Assembly: GCA_017444615.1 (NCBI GenBank)
Contig: JAFSWF010000048.1
Coordinates: 1-40,054, forward strand
Reading direction: 5' to 3'
DNA from: Paludibacteraceae bacterium
Lineage (GTDB): Bacteria; Bacteroidota; Bacteroidia; Bacteroidales; Paludibacteraceae
DNA length: 40,054 nt
Part shown: piece after piece, positions 23,650-31,557 of the stretch
Numbering within the stretch: position 1 is the first letter of the stretch
Layout: the number at the start of each line of letters is the position of its first letter
Program-made: the position numbers and the translations under genes
Notes under the pieces: model-generated
The model's input: the letters and a program-made list of their open reading frames with translations, nothing else
The model's database searches: none
Told to the model about the DNA's origin: nothing

Positions 23650-25327
23650 AGCGAATCATTTGATATAACTTTTGAAACCATGTAAAATTATTCAAAGCTA
23701 ATGTTCCTTGTTTCCACAAAGAATCTTTTCCTCGCGTAAACAAGAGGCGTATCCAAGATTCTTTCCTAACGTAAGGAAGGAAGTCTGTATTCCACTCTTT
23801 CCCCTGCAGGCATTGTAAAGTTTGTAAATAGTGTTTTTGTGGCTCTTTGATAAAATAGAATAAGGTAGTACTAGCAATGTCAAAGATATTGTCAGAATGG
23901 TAATATAGACCTGTCTTGAGATATGCATCGGCAAAAGAAGAAATTAGTTGTTGGTGAACCATCGCCCAATACTCTTTGTTGTCAATACGTATCATATCAA
24001 TATCTGCTTCGCTATCTTCTCCAGGTTGCTCAAAGATAGGGCTTGCTCCCGTGGGGTCAATAGTGTAGTCAATAGTTTTTGGAAGCGTGTTTAACGGGAA
24101 AAACGTTTCAAACACATGAGAGATAGAACCTATCATATGGGCTTTAGTGGCATCGTAACGATCGGACAGTTCTATGTAATAATCGGTAGGCGAATATTCC
24201 TGCTGAATATCTACCGCTTGGCAAAATAGTTCATAGTAATAGCCCCGCACAGGCAAATAGCCCTGATTAGATAGATAATCATTTAGAAATACGAGCGTCC
24301 TTCCGCTGGAGCGAATATCGACAATACCTACATAATCATCTTTGGTGGCTAACCCTATCTGTTTATAATATGCAATCTTGGCAACATCATCTCCATCGTA
24401 TAAAGCCGTTCTAGATATGTATAGAAATAGGGCTTCTATCGAAGGAAATAATTTGGCATATTTTTGTGCAATCAAATACATCATATATGCATCTCGCGCA
24501 CAAAAATATAGACGTTTTATTCCTCGTTGTTCTGCATCCTTCATCATCCGATACACAAGCGAGCAATAGAACGGAGCGATAATATCCAGCACAAAATCAG
24601 TGTGCGTATTCCATTCCGTCGAATAATGGAGCGCACGACCAATACCTGCTAAAATGCTTGGATACTTAAATCCGAGAGAGTAATCATTGTCCTTCCACTG
24701 CTTTTGGTATGGTGTATATTCGTGATTGATGAATGTACAACGAATGCCGAGTTTCTTCGGTACTTTGTAGTCTCCTTCTTTGTTGTCGCTGTAATGATGC
24801 CAGTTGCTAAATGATTTTAATCCCTCCTTATCGCGTACATAGTGGAATAAATCTCCTTCGCTTTTTCTCGCTTTACACTCGCAACTTACGTATAGCGAAT
24901 CTCCATCTTGATAGAAACCACATTCACGCATAACGGAAATCAGAAACTCAGACGAGAGATACATGTCTGATATAAAGATAATCTTGTCGCCGCGTTTGCG
25001 ACAATCATTTACCTTATCTCGCATAGAGAGCACCGGCACAAGCATTTCTCGTTCGAGTTCCTGCTCCAATATGCAGAGTTCCTCTTTGGATTTTAAAAGA
25101 GGATGTTCCCATGAAAAATTTGCCCAAATATCTTGTAGGGTATAGTATGGATTACTTCCACTTAATTTTTTCTCTACTAAACGTCTAACTGCTACAAATT
25201 CTTGCCGTTCCCACTCTTCTATAGTGCCATTGAATACGCGGAATGAAAAGACATCAAAGAAGTTCTCGGGTGTGCCACACTTGCGAATAAGGCAAGTATC
25301 AAATATGTCAAAAGAAGAAACTTTCAT
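23642..25327 (-). CDS. HAD-like hydrolase-domain protein of glycan-cluster type
   Basis: The N-terminal ~200 residues of this 561-aa protein resemble HAD phosphatases: SFDIFDTCLI (motif I, Asp7, with Phe at the second position as in haloacid dehalogenases), FISDMYLSS (motif II), a Lys region near CKARKSEGD and YSDNKEGD (motif IV). The C-terminal ~350 residues are unassigned, with YFCARDAYM near 274. Similar two-part proteins (COG5610-like) occur in capsule and surface-glycan clusters, where a sugar or glycerol-phosphate phosphatase or transferase role is suspected. It overlaps both neighbouring genes (20 and 8 nt), which indicates tight coupling. Confidence 0.8.
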   Translation of the reverse strand: MKVSSFDIFDTCLIRKCGTPENFFDVFSFRVFNGTIEEWERQEFVAVRRLVEKKLSGSNPYYTLQDIWANFSWEHPLLKSKEELCILEQELEREMLVPVLSMRDKVNDCRKRGDKIIFISDMYLSSEFLISVMRECGFYQDGDSLYVSCECKARKSEGDLFHYVRDKEGLKSFSNWHHYSDNKEGDYKVPKKLGIRCTFINHEYTPYQKQWKDNDYSLGFKYPSILAGIGRALHYSTEWNTHTDFVLDIIAPFYCSLVYRMMKDAEQRGIKRLYFCARDAYMMYLIAQKYAKLFPSIEALFLYISRTALYDGDDVAKIAYYKQIGLATKDDYVGIVDIRSSGRTLVFLNDYLSNQGYLPVRGYYYELFCQAVDIQQEYSPTDYYIELSDRYDATKAHMIGSISHVFETFFPLNTLPKTIDYTIDPTGASPIFEQPGEDSEADIDMIRIDNKEYWAMVHQQLISSFADAYLKTGLYYHSDNIFDIASTTLFYFIKEPQKHYLQTLQCLQGKEWNTDFLPYVRKESWIRLLFTRGKDSLWKQGTLALNNFTWFQKLYQMIRYE

Positions 25328-26276
25328 TTTTTGCTCTTATTAATGCATGACGTAAATAAGGAGGTTCCGGCATGTCGTATTCTGCAAAGAAGAACCATCC
25401 AGCTGAGAATTCGTGTTGATATCCAATAGATTCAAACAAATCGGCTAACTCTTTAGCATCATTCTGATAATGGTACGTGCAACAAGAAAGTTTTACGTTG
25501 TCACGTGTATTAAGATAACTTAGAGCACCCTTTATAACTTTTGGTTCTGCTCCCTCAATATCCATTTTTACAAAACAATTTCCGTTGTGTCTTGCTAATA
25601 TGCTGCCGAGAGATATGTTATCTGTATCATCACAATCAGAAAGATATTTATTGATGATTGTTACTTTATCTTTATAGGGAGCGAAAGTTGCTTTTAAAGC
25701 GGGTATCCAATTCGAATCAGCTTCAATAAGATAAACATGAGAGACTTTATCTATTACATCTAGAGCAAATAATCCTTCTGCAGCTCCTCCATCAATCAAC
25801 ACATCCCCTTCTTCTACCTTAAAACTCTCTGTTTGATAGCAATGAGGTGCTTTTTCTAAATATCCTCCTTCTAAGATCTGGTCTTGTTCAATGAGAAAGC
25901 GATAGGATCTTTCGCAGCTATCAATAGTGAAAGCGCGATTATAATAGAGCCGTTTCTTATCATGAATTACGTAAAGCAACTTCAACACATTATCATATCC
26001 AACCTCAAATGTTTCAAGACGCTTTATTTGATGATAAGGGAACACAACGAATTGAGGAATTTGCAATGCACGAACGAATGCCATTTCACGGCTATCTGAT
26101 AATTCTCCTTTGTAATTTTCCAGTAAAGAGACTATTCTATCCCACTTTTCTTTTTTGGCAATATTCTTTTCAATGTAGTCGATTTTTCCGCTGAGCGAAG
26201 TGTCCCATGAATGAAAATCATACACCCAAAGCGAGTATAGATTTTGAATAAATGTTCTTAGACTTAGTTTTTTCAT
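25308..26276 (-). CDS. FkbM family methyltransferase
   Basis: This 322-aa protein is predicted to use S-adenosylmethionine to methylate a hydroxyl, probably on a surface sugar. The SAM-binding region is visible (DVLIDGGAAEGLFALDVI, about 155-172, and YLIEADSNW), with KMDIEGAEPKVIKGA (about 237-251) typical of FkbM. The N-terminal ~130 residues are extra and not assigned. It is the first gene of the overlapping glycan cluster. No TANNTTTG promoter was found upstream, and a TATTAAATTTAATA palindrome lies about 15 nt before the start codon. Confidence 0.88.
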   Translation of the reverse strand: MKKLSLRTFIQNLYSLWVYDFHSWDTSLSGKIDYIEKNIAKKEKWDRIVSLLENYKGELSDSREMAFVRALQIPQFVVFPYHQIKRLETFEVGYDNVLKLLYVIHDKKRLYYNRAFTIDSCERSYRFLIEQDQILEGGYLEKAPHCYQTESFKVEEGDVLIDGGAAEGLFALDVIDKVSHVYLIEADSNWIPALKATFAPYKDKVTIINKYLSDCDDTDNISLGSILARHNGNCFVKMDIEGAEPKVIKGALSYLNTRDNVKLSCCTYHYQNDAKELADLFESIGYQHEFSAGWFFFAEYDMPEPPYLRHALIRAKNESFFF

Positions 26277-26327
26277 ATGTCTATGTGTATTAAATTTAAT
26301 ATTCCTATATTCGACCCTTTCACAATA

Positions 26328-27116
26328 TCAAACGCTCCCTTCTCTCCACACTTCATTAAACTCCGCATCCAATCCTCTGACGTTCTCTACATGTCCGTTC
26401 AGACCTTCGACATGCAAGTTGACTTCCAAAACCCGATCTAACATGAGCGCTTCGTCAGCCACGTCCGGGCGGATAGCGATATTAACTCCTGCCACGCCTC
26501 CCGTTTGAACAGACGGATACACAATCGCTTCAATGGGCAGTCCTGAATATGTGCGTTCGTACATCAAGTAGTGGCACAGCGTAGCTGTTAGCAGATACTC
26601 CTTTTCATTGCCGGGCTTCACCACTTTGGTAAACTCCTTATTCAGCCGCTCCATGATGTTCCTTTGCTCATTCGTCAGATTGGCTTTTTGCGAATAGAGC
26701 GTTCGCAATGCCGCCAATAAACTGTTATTCACAGCGGGATAAGTATTTTCGGTGACAAAACTCAATGCCAAAACAGGTCTTTTCGTTCGCCATCTTCCGC
26801 AGGTAAATGGTTCGCCTCCGCTTTTCGTATTGCGCAGCAATTCAGAAGATTCGGCGATTGCAATAAAACGCGTGTTCTCCAAATGCTCATTATCGTCACT
26901 CATTGTGCCGTAGAAAACCGGACTCTTTTCAATGTTCGCTCGCTGCATGCGCACCCGTTCTATTTCATGCGGATAAGATAAATCCAAAGCCTTTCTGTGT
27001 CCCCATCCGGGACGCACACGCGTGATAAAATCCCCTTTATCTATCATCATTGCGGTCGGTGCAGTATTTCCTCCCTCCAACAACAAATCAATTATATGGT
27101 CTAATTCGACTTTCAC
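26328..27116 (-). CDS. RES-like domain protein (tentative)
   Basis: The segments ITRVRPGWG (about 27-35), SPVFYGTMSD (about 65-74), FIAIAESSELL (about 83-93) and GLPIEAIVYPSVQTGG (about 183-198) recall the Arg, Tyr, Glu and Ser positions of RES domains. Those act as NAD-degrading toxins when paired with an Xre-type antitoxin. No partner antitoxin gene is seen next to it, and the match is by eye. The reading starts at GTG (27116), since no earlier ATG fits. A TAACTTTG box at 27180-27187 lacks a matching -33 element. This could equally be an uncharacterised enzyme of a RES-like fold. Confidence 0.5.
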   Translation of the reverse strand: MKVELDHIIDLLLEGGNTAPTAMMIDKGDFITRVRPGWGHRKALDLSYPHEIERVRMQRANIEKSPVFYGTMSDDNEHLENTRFIAIAESSELLRNTKSGGEPFTCGRWRTKRPVLALSFVTENTYPAVNNSLLAALRTLYSQKANLTNEQRNIMERLNKEFTKVVKPGNEKEYLLTATLCHYLMYERTYSGLPIEAIVYPSVQTGGVAGVNIAIRPDVADEALMLDRVLEVNLHVEGLNGHVENVRGLDAEFNEVWREGSV

Positions 27117-27508
27117 CTTTCTTTCGTCTTATTTTCGTTTAATTCGCCGTTCTGTTTAATCTGGTTAATCTATGAACAACAAAGTTAATCGTGCCCGTGC
27201 CCTTGTGGCTAAGAAATAATCGTTCCCTTGCGGATAAGAACAATTATTTTTGGGTTCATTTTGGGTAATTTTGGACTAACAAACAAAAAATCCCCATCTC
27301 GACATAATCCGGCATTTGCCAAATCCTTGTTGTTGGACATATGGATAAAAACGTCATCGTGTTTAATAGTATTTCGACATTTTACTTCCTGGTATTTGAT
27401 ATAGAATTACAAAATAATTTTCTGTATTTTATATAATTTTATCTTAGAAAACTTGCATATACCAATATTTTTTCGTACCTTTGCAGCGAATTTTGAAACA
27501 TAACGATT
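27117..27508. other. Gene-free stretch between divergent accessory genes
   Basis: AT-rich, with no coding sequence supported. It holds a weak -7-like box for the upstream minus gene (27180-27187), an imperfect direct repeat (CCCTTGTGGCTAAGAA at 27200 and CCCTTGCGGATAAGAA at 27225) and, at its right end, the promoter of the AAA gene. Confidence 0.6.
27453..27483 (+). promoter_or_regulatory. Promoter of the AAA/DUF4143 gene
   Basis: TTG of TTGCATAT (27453-27455), 20 nt, then TACCTTTG (27476-27483). The predicted leader is about 19 nt. Confidence 0.75.
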
Positions 27509-28843
27509 ATGGAGTACATTTTTGAACGGAAAATTTACCAGCAAATGCTGCAATGGAAAGCTGAAAATCAGGGTAAAACTGCACTTCTGATAGAAGGAGC
27601 TCGTCGTATCGGCAAATCAACTATTGCTGAGCAATTTGCCAAGCAAGAGTATAAGAGTTATATCCTCATTGACTTCAACAAGGCAACTAATACCATAAAA
27701 AATCTGTTCAATGACTTGATGGATTTGGACTTTATCTTTGTCTATCTGCAAGATGCCTATAAAACGAACTTGTATCCCCGTGAATCGGTTATTATTTTCG
27801 ACGAGGTGCAACAATGTCCATTAGCCCGACAAGCCATCAAATATCTCGTTCAAGATGGTCGATATGACTACATCGAAACCGGTTCGCTCATCAGTATTCG
27901 TAAAAATGTAGAAAACATCACTATTCCGAGTGAGGAAGATAAGATAGAGATGTTTCCTATGGACTACGAAGAGTTCCGCTGGGCAATGGGCGATAAGACA
28001 ACCATGCCTTTACAAAAACAACTTTTCGAAAAACGGATGTCGATGGGCGATGAACTCAATCGAGCAAAGATGCGTGATCTTAGGCTCTATATGCTTGTAG
28101 GAGGTATGCCGCAAGCTGTTAGCAAATATCTTGAAACCAAGAACCTTCGCGCCGTAGATTCCATCAAAAGGAAAATCATCGAACTCTATATCGAAGATTT
28201 TCGAAAGATTGATAAAAATGGCAAGATAGGCCGGTTGTTTAAAGCTATTCCAGCCATGCTATCACGGAACGTGACTCGTTTCCATCCAACCTCTATCATC
28301 AAAGGTTTGCCTTCAGATAAGATGGAGGACTTGATAATTGCCCTTGAAGAAAGCAAAACAGTCAACTTCTGTTTCCATGTAGCGGACCCACAAGTTGGCC
28401 TCCCCCTAACAGAAGAGCGAGAGCGCTTCAAATTGTATGTGGGGGACACCGGACTAATGGTCACACTCGCTTTTGGGGACAAACGGTTTACAGAAAACGA
28501 GTTATACAGCAAACTGCTATCCGACAAATTGCCGGCAAACCTCGGTTATGTCTATGAAAACCTCGTTGCACAAATGTTACGAGCCGCAGGTAATGAACTT
28601 TATTACCACACATGGCCGAAAGATGATAACCACAACTATGAGATTGACTTTCTGTTGTCCCGAGGAACAAAAATATGCCCGGTTGAGGTTAAATCATCTA
28701 ATCATAAATCACACGTTTCGTTAGATGAATTTTGCAAAAAATACTCATCCCGTATCGCTAACCGCTATTTGCTTTACACCAAAGACCTGCGTAAGGACGG
28801 TGAGATACTGATGATTCCTGTTTATATGACAGGATTGCTCTAA
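27509..28843 (+). CDS. AAA-family ATPase with DUF4143 (nuclease-like) C-terminus
   Basis: The N-terminus of this 444-aa protein is an AAA_14-type ATPase with Walker A GARRIGKST (about 30-38), and VIIFDEVQQ (about 94-102) as Walker B. The C-terminal DUF4143 region includes YEIDFLLSRGTKICPVEVKSS (about 378-398), a PD-(D/E)xK-like arrangement (Asp, Glu, Lys) shared by restriction-type nucleases. This ATPase group is widespread and of unknown role in Bacteroidota. It is a single gene with its own promoter and a terminator just downstream. Confidence 0.88.
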   Translation: MEYIFERKIYQQMLQWKAENQGKTALLIEGARRIGKSTIAEQFAKQEYKSYILIDFNKATNTIKNLFNDLMDLDFIFVYLQDAYKTNLYPRESVIIFDEVQQCPLARQAIKYLVQDGRYDYIETGSLISIRKNVENITIPSEEDKIEMFPMDYEEFRWAMGDKTTMPLQKQLFEKRMSMGDELNRAKMRDLRLYMLVGGMPQAVSKYLETKNLRAVDSIKRKIIELYIEDFRKIDKNGKIGRLFKAIPAMLSRNVTRFHPTSIIKGLPSDKMEDLIIALEESKTVNFCFHVADPQVGLPLTEERERFKLYVGDTGLMVTLAFGDKRFTENELYSKLLSDKLPANLGYVYENLVAQMLRAAGNELYYHTWPKDDNHNYEIDFLLSRGTKICPVEVKSSNHKSHVSLDEFCKKYSSRIANRYLLYTKDLRKDGEILMIPVYMTGLL

Positions 28844-28869
28844 CACACGTTTCTATCAATATGTCAAAG

Positions 28870-28907
28870 GTCGCAAACGGCACGAACGCTGTTTGTGACT
28901 TTTTTTT
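28870..28907 (+). terminator. Rho-independent terminator of the AAA/DUF4143 gene
   Basis: GTCGCAAAC (28870-28878) pairs with GTTTGTGAC (28891-28899) with one G-U pair and a 12-nt loop, followed by eight Ts (28900-28907). Confidence 0.85.
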
Positions 28908-28911
28908 GTAA

Positions 28912-28981
28912 AGCGGATAAGAAAATGCAGATACCGAGAGATTAAATAAAAAAACGCGGATTCCTTTCTTGCTTATCCGCT
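28912..28981. repeat. Inverted repeat AGCGGATAAG...CTTATCCGCT
   Basis: Perfect 10-bp arms (28912-28921 and 28972-28981) flank 50 bp. A related GCGGATAAG copy lies at 27231. The right arm touches the next inverted repeat. Confidence 0.65.
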
Positions 28982-29161
28982 ACTGAGGTCCTAGGAAAAC
29001 CGAAAGATTCGAATAAGCAATGCAGAAACCCACGCCGTGTATATACGTACACGCGCGCATACCTATAACGATATACGCGGGTGCATACAATACACCCATG
29101 AGCATCTACTACTACTTGTTTTGAAATCTTTCTACTTTTGAAATTTCCTAGGTTTCAGTAG
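28980..29161. repeat. Inverted-repeat element with Z-DNA-prone core
   Basis: Imperfect arms CTACTGA..CCTAGGAAA (28980-28998) and the reverse complement form TTTCCTAGG..TCAGTAG (29144-29161) bound about 140 bp. The core 29036-29062 is 27 nt of strict purine-pyrimidine alternation (GTGTATATACGTACAC, then a CGCGCGC run), and it continues almost unbroken to about 29095. It could be a small mobile-element remnant or a structural DNA site. Confidence 0.5.
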
Positions 29162-29164
29162 TCA

Positions 29165-29187
29165 AAAACAAGCGTTAGCAAACGCTT
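29165..29187 (-). terminator. Terminator of the RhuM-like gene
   Basis: On the minus strand AAGCGTT, 4-nt loop, AACGCTT (29187-29170), then G and a T run. It lies about 70 nt downstream of the gene's stop codon. Confidence 0.7.
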
Positions 29188-29258
29188 TATTAAAATATGT
29201 TATCGCGCGACGCTTCGCGCAGGGTGCTCGGTTAGCGTCTGAGCGGGACGATGTTTTT

Positions 29259-30158
29259 TTATTTTACATGATTCAGTATTGCTTCCGGGGATTCGCCCAT
29301 GAGCATGATCGCCGAAAGTCTCTTGCCTAAGTCTTTGACCGAATGACCACAATGGTACAAACGTTCATCGACAATCAGCCATCTGTCGTGCGAGGCAGTT
29401 GACCATTTATGCGTGTTAATGGGTTGCACACCGGCAGATGCATTATGCGTGTCGCGCAAAGTCTTGTACAAACTATCGGAATAGATGTCGGTTGTTACAC
29501 CTTTAGCGCGCACATCCAGCATTTCAAAAGTAGCGGCATCTATGTATGCATCTATGATGATGACACGCTTCTGGGCAGTCTTGATGATGCGTTCTAAAAT
29601 GACGCGTGCTTCGAAGAACTCACCTTCAAAGAAGACTTGTTCTACAGGAGGAAGGGATGTGCGGACGAAGAAGTCGATTTTCTCTTCCGTTTTCTCTACG
29701 CGCTGTTCTATAGAATAGAATCGCTTATCTATTCGTTCTTCGAGGTGCAAGAGTTGCTGATTAACCGCGTAACCGCGAAGAAGGAAGTTTTTAATCACTT
29801 TGTTAGCCCATTGGCGAAACTGGATACCACGTTGGGATTTCACTCTGTAACCGACAGAAATAATAACGTCCAAATTATAGCATTTTGTGACACGTTGTTT
29901 CTCTTTTCCTCCCTCCATCTGAACTTGTAAGAAATCCTTACATGTTGCCTCTTTAGACAGTTCCTGCTCCTTATAGATATTACCAATATGCATAGTAATA
30001 TTTTGCGGAGTGGTATTGAAAAGTCCTGCCATCTGCTTTTGATTGAGCCAAACGGTTTCCTCTGCCACCTGAACTTCTAATTGCAACGTGTTGTCATCGG
30101 TTCGGTAGATAACTACACTCTCTTCATCTGAGTGATATGGTACTATTTCGTCTGTCAT
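29259..30158 (-). CDS. RhuM-like protein fused to a phospholipase-D-like C-terminal domain
   Basis: Residues ~15-125 of this 299-aa protein (ETVWLNQKQMAGLFNTTPQNITMHI, then YNLDVIISVGYRVKSQRGIQFRQWAN) match the RhuM (virulence protein) family, which resembles DNA-binding KilA-N/Bro-type domains. A short coiled coil (about 135-165) follows. The C-terminus contains VIIIDAYID and HDRWLIVDERLYHCGHSVKDLG (about 258-279), which looks like a half PLD domain. In PLD enzymes HxK is the catalytic motif; here it reads HDR, so activity is doubtful. The combination is known in databases but unexplained. Its promoter is at 30187-30217. Confidence 0.8.
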   Translation of the reverse strand: MTDEIVPYHSDEESVVIYRTDDNTLQLEVQVAEETVWLNQKQMAGLFNTTPQNITMHIGNIYKEQELSKEATCKDFLQVQMEGGKEKQRVTKCYNLDVIISVGYRVKSQRGIQFRQWANKVIKNFLLRGYAVNQQLLHLEERIDKRFYSIEQRVEKTEEKIDFFVRTSLPPVEQVFFEGEFFEARVILERIIKTAQKRVIIIDAYIDAATFEMLDVRAKGVTTDIYSDSLYKTLRDTHNASAGVQPINTHKWSTASHDRWLIVDERLYHCGHSVKDLGKRLSAIMLMGESPEAILNHVK

Positions 30159-30186
30159 TTTTTAGTGTCGCACGCAAAACTGCGTG

Positions 30187-30217
30187 CAAAGGTACGAAAA
30201 ATATATGATATACACAA
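30187..30217 (-). promoter_or_regulatory. Promoter of the RhuM-like gene
   Basis: On the minus strand TTG (30217-30215), 20 nt, then TACCTTTG (30194-30187). The -33 TTG lies in the T-tract of the upstream terminator (30214-30245), so the two overlap. Confidence 0.75.
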
Positions 30218-30245
30218 AAAAAATCTGCACTTTTGATGCAGATTT
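30214..30245 (-). terminator. Terminator of the 30279-31199 pair
   Basis: On the minus strand AAATCTGC (30245-30238), 9-nt loop, GCAGATTT (30228-30221), then a T run (to 30216) that overlaps the next gene's -33 element. Confidence 0.75.
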
Positions 30246-30278
30246 ACTAAATTTAATAGGTTTACTCCTACTCTACGT

Positions 30279-30821
30279 CTAATCGATCACCAAAGAGGAC
30301 GTTCCAATACACTGTTCATATATCGGATAATAGTTGCTTTCGCGGGATGAATGAATAGCATAGTAGCGCCTAAAATTTCCCATACTGCTCGCTGGGTAGT
30401 AGCATTGGGAAACTGTCACCAGAGAATCGCCGTTCTCCAAATACAAAACCAAACGATTCCCCGGAACTATCGTGTCTGTTTGCAATGCATATTCTGAAAA
30501 ATACATTGCAAGGCTCACCTCATACACACGGAGTCCGTTCGAGCGATATCTAAAGCCGCCCCATCGCATATTGATCACTTCGCAGCCCTGGTCGCTCACA
30601 TTGTAAATGATATTGTTGCGGTAGATATTGACATCATCCGTCCACACTACATCTGCAGGCCCTTCCGCTGTATGAATCGACTTTCGTTGTATAATGGAAG
30701 GTTCGGAAGCCGTGCGGGCATTGAATAGCAGCCACACGGGATGAACCAGCAGATAAATTACTACAATGAGTACAAATCCGATAAACGTATTTCTCAATGA
30801 TTGATTACTACGTTTCTCCAT
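30279..30821 (-). CDS. Membrane-anchored hypothetical protein
   Basis: An N-terminal transmembrane segment of this 180-aa protein (about 12-32, FIGFVLIVVIYLLVHPVWLLF) is followed by a soluble domain of beta-rich character (for example INMRWGGFRYRSNGLRVYEVSLAMYFSEY). No family was recognised. It lies 24 nt downstream of the 117-aa gene on the same strand and ends in a terminator. The promoter is probably that of the upstream gene (31310-31340). Confidence 0.65.
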   Translation of the reverse strand: MEKRSNQSLRNTFIGFVLIVVIYLLVHPVWLLFNARTASEPSIIQRKSIHTAEGPADVVWTDDVNIYRNNIIYNVSDQGCEVINMRWGGFRYRSNGLRVYEVSLAMYFSEYALQTDTIVPGNRLVLYLENGDSLVTVSQCYYPASSMGNFRRYYAIHSSRESNYYPIYEQCIGTSSLVID

Positions 30822-30845
30822 ATATGCAAATAATTAGATGAAATT

Positions 30846-31199
30846 TTACTCAAAAGGGTGAGATTGTTTCCAGTCATGGAGGAGGGAGTTGAATTTCCAT
30901 GCGCGGAGAGTGGTATAGGCCTTGCCATTGGAGGCGATGTGGTTCGCGGCTTCGTAGTCGGCTTGGAGTTGGGCTTTTAAGTCTGGGTCATTGAGGATGA
31001 TTTTGAGTTGGGCGTTGGCGGCTTTGAACGCGGCAGAGTTCCATTTCTGACGCGGGGATTGATTCTTTTGGTAGTCCTCAATCCGTTCGCGGTAGAAGGT
31101 CTTGCCGGTTATTTTAGATTGATAGAAATAGCCGATGCTTCGGCCGTTAGGTTTGCCATGGATCTCATTGATGGCTGCTGCAGGTACAACTTGTGACAT
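30846..31199 (-). CDS. Hypothetical protein of Bacteroidota type
   Basis: This 117-aa soluble protein is rich in Lys, Gln and aromatic residues, with RQKWNSAAFKAANAQLKII near the middle (about 49-67). I do not recognise a named family; it resembles uncharacterised Bacteroidota proteins. It starts with ATG at 31199, preceded by a long (~104 nt) leader that carries an 11-bp tandem repeat. The downstream membrane protein gene begins 24 nt later, so they probably share a transcript. Confidence 0.65.
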   Translation of the reverse strand: MSQVVPAAAINEIHGKPNGRSIGYFYQSKITGKTFYRERIEDYQKNQSPRQKWNSAAFKAANAQLKIILNDPDLKAQLQADYEAANHIASNGKAYTTLRAWKFNSLLHDWKQSHPFE

Positions 31200-31257
31200 A
31201 AATTGGGTTGTTTTTAGAGGTTGTTCTTGGTTCGATATAGAACTGACATTGGCTTTG

Positions 31258-31299
31258 ACTGTCGTTCGACCGTCGTTCCACCGTCGTTCGACCGTCGTA
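31258..31299. repeat. 11-bp tandem repeat in the leader of the 31199 gene
   Basis: About 3.6 units of the form TGTCGTTCGAC / CGTCGTTCCAC / CGTCGTTCGAC, beginning at 31260. It lies directly downstream of the predicted transcription start, in the 5' untranslated region of the 31199 transcript. Confidence 0.7.
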
Positions 31300-31309
31300 T
31301 TTCACAGTG

Positions 31310-31340
31310 CAAAGGTACTACTTTTTTTTGACATATGCAA
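31310..31340 (-). promoter_or_regulatory. Promoter of the 30279-31199 pair
   Basis: On the minus strand TTG of TTGCATAT (31340-31338), 20 nt with an 8-A run, then TACCTTTG (31317-31310). The leader is about 104 nt. Confidence 0.75.
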
Positions 31341-31477
31341 GAGAAATGAAAAATTTTGCAATTTTTCGTTAAATAGTTAAATCACTAGTGTCCCATTAAA
31401 ATTGTCTAATCAAATCAATAAAATTAACACAACACTAATAAAGACCAAAAATGGTCCAAAAAAACTCTTAATTAGTC

Positions 31478-31505
31478 AAAAAAAACGCCTGGCGGGTGCC
31501 AGGCG
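31478..31505 (-). terminator. Terminator of the glgB-nagB operon
   Basis: CGCCTGGC (31486-31493) and GCCAGGCG (31498-31505) form a perfect 8-bp stem with a 4-nt loop. On the minus strand it is followed by eight Ts (31485-31478). Confidence 0.9.
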
Positions 31506-31557
31506 GTGGTTTGGGTCCGAAAACGGAGACCAACTACAACAGGGGTGCAAGTGAATA

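Larger units (their letters stand above)
28844..29258. other. Gene-free stretch with stacked inverted repeats
   Basis: No open reading frame is supported. From left to right it holds a terminator (28870-28907), a 70-bp inverted repeat (28912-28981), a larger inverted-repeat element with an alternating purine-pyrimidine core (28980-29161), and a minus-strand terminator (29165-29187). A GCGCGA/TCGCGC hairpin follows at about 29205-29220. Confidence 0.7.
31200..31557. other. Gene-free stretch with repeat-bearing leader, promoter and terminator
   Basis: From the left it contains the leader of the 31199 gene with an 11-bp tandem repeat, its promoter (31310-31340), an AT-rich stretch and the nagB terminator (31478-31505). 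A small GACCA/TGGTC hairpin sits near 31443. No coding sequence is supported. Confidence 0.65.
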
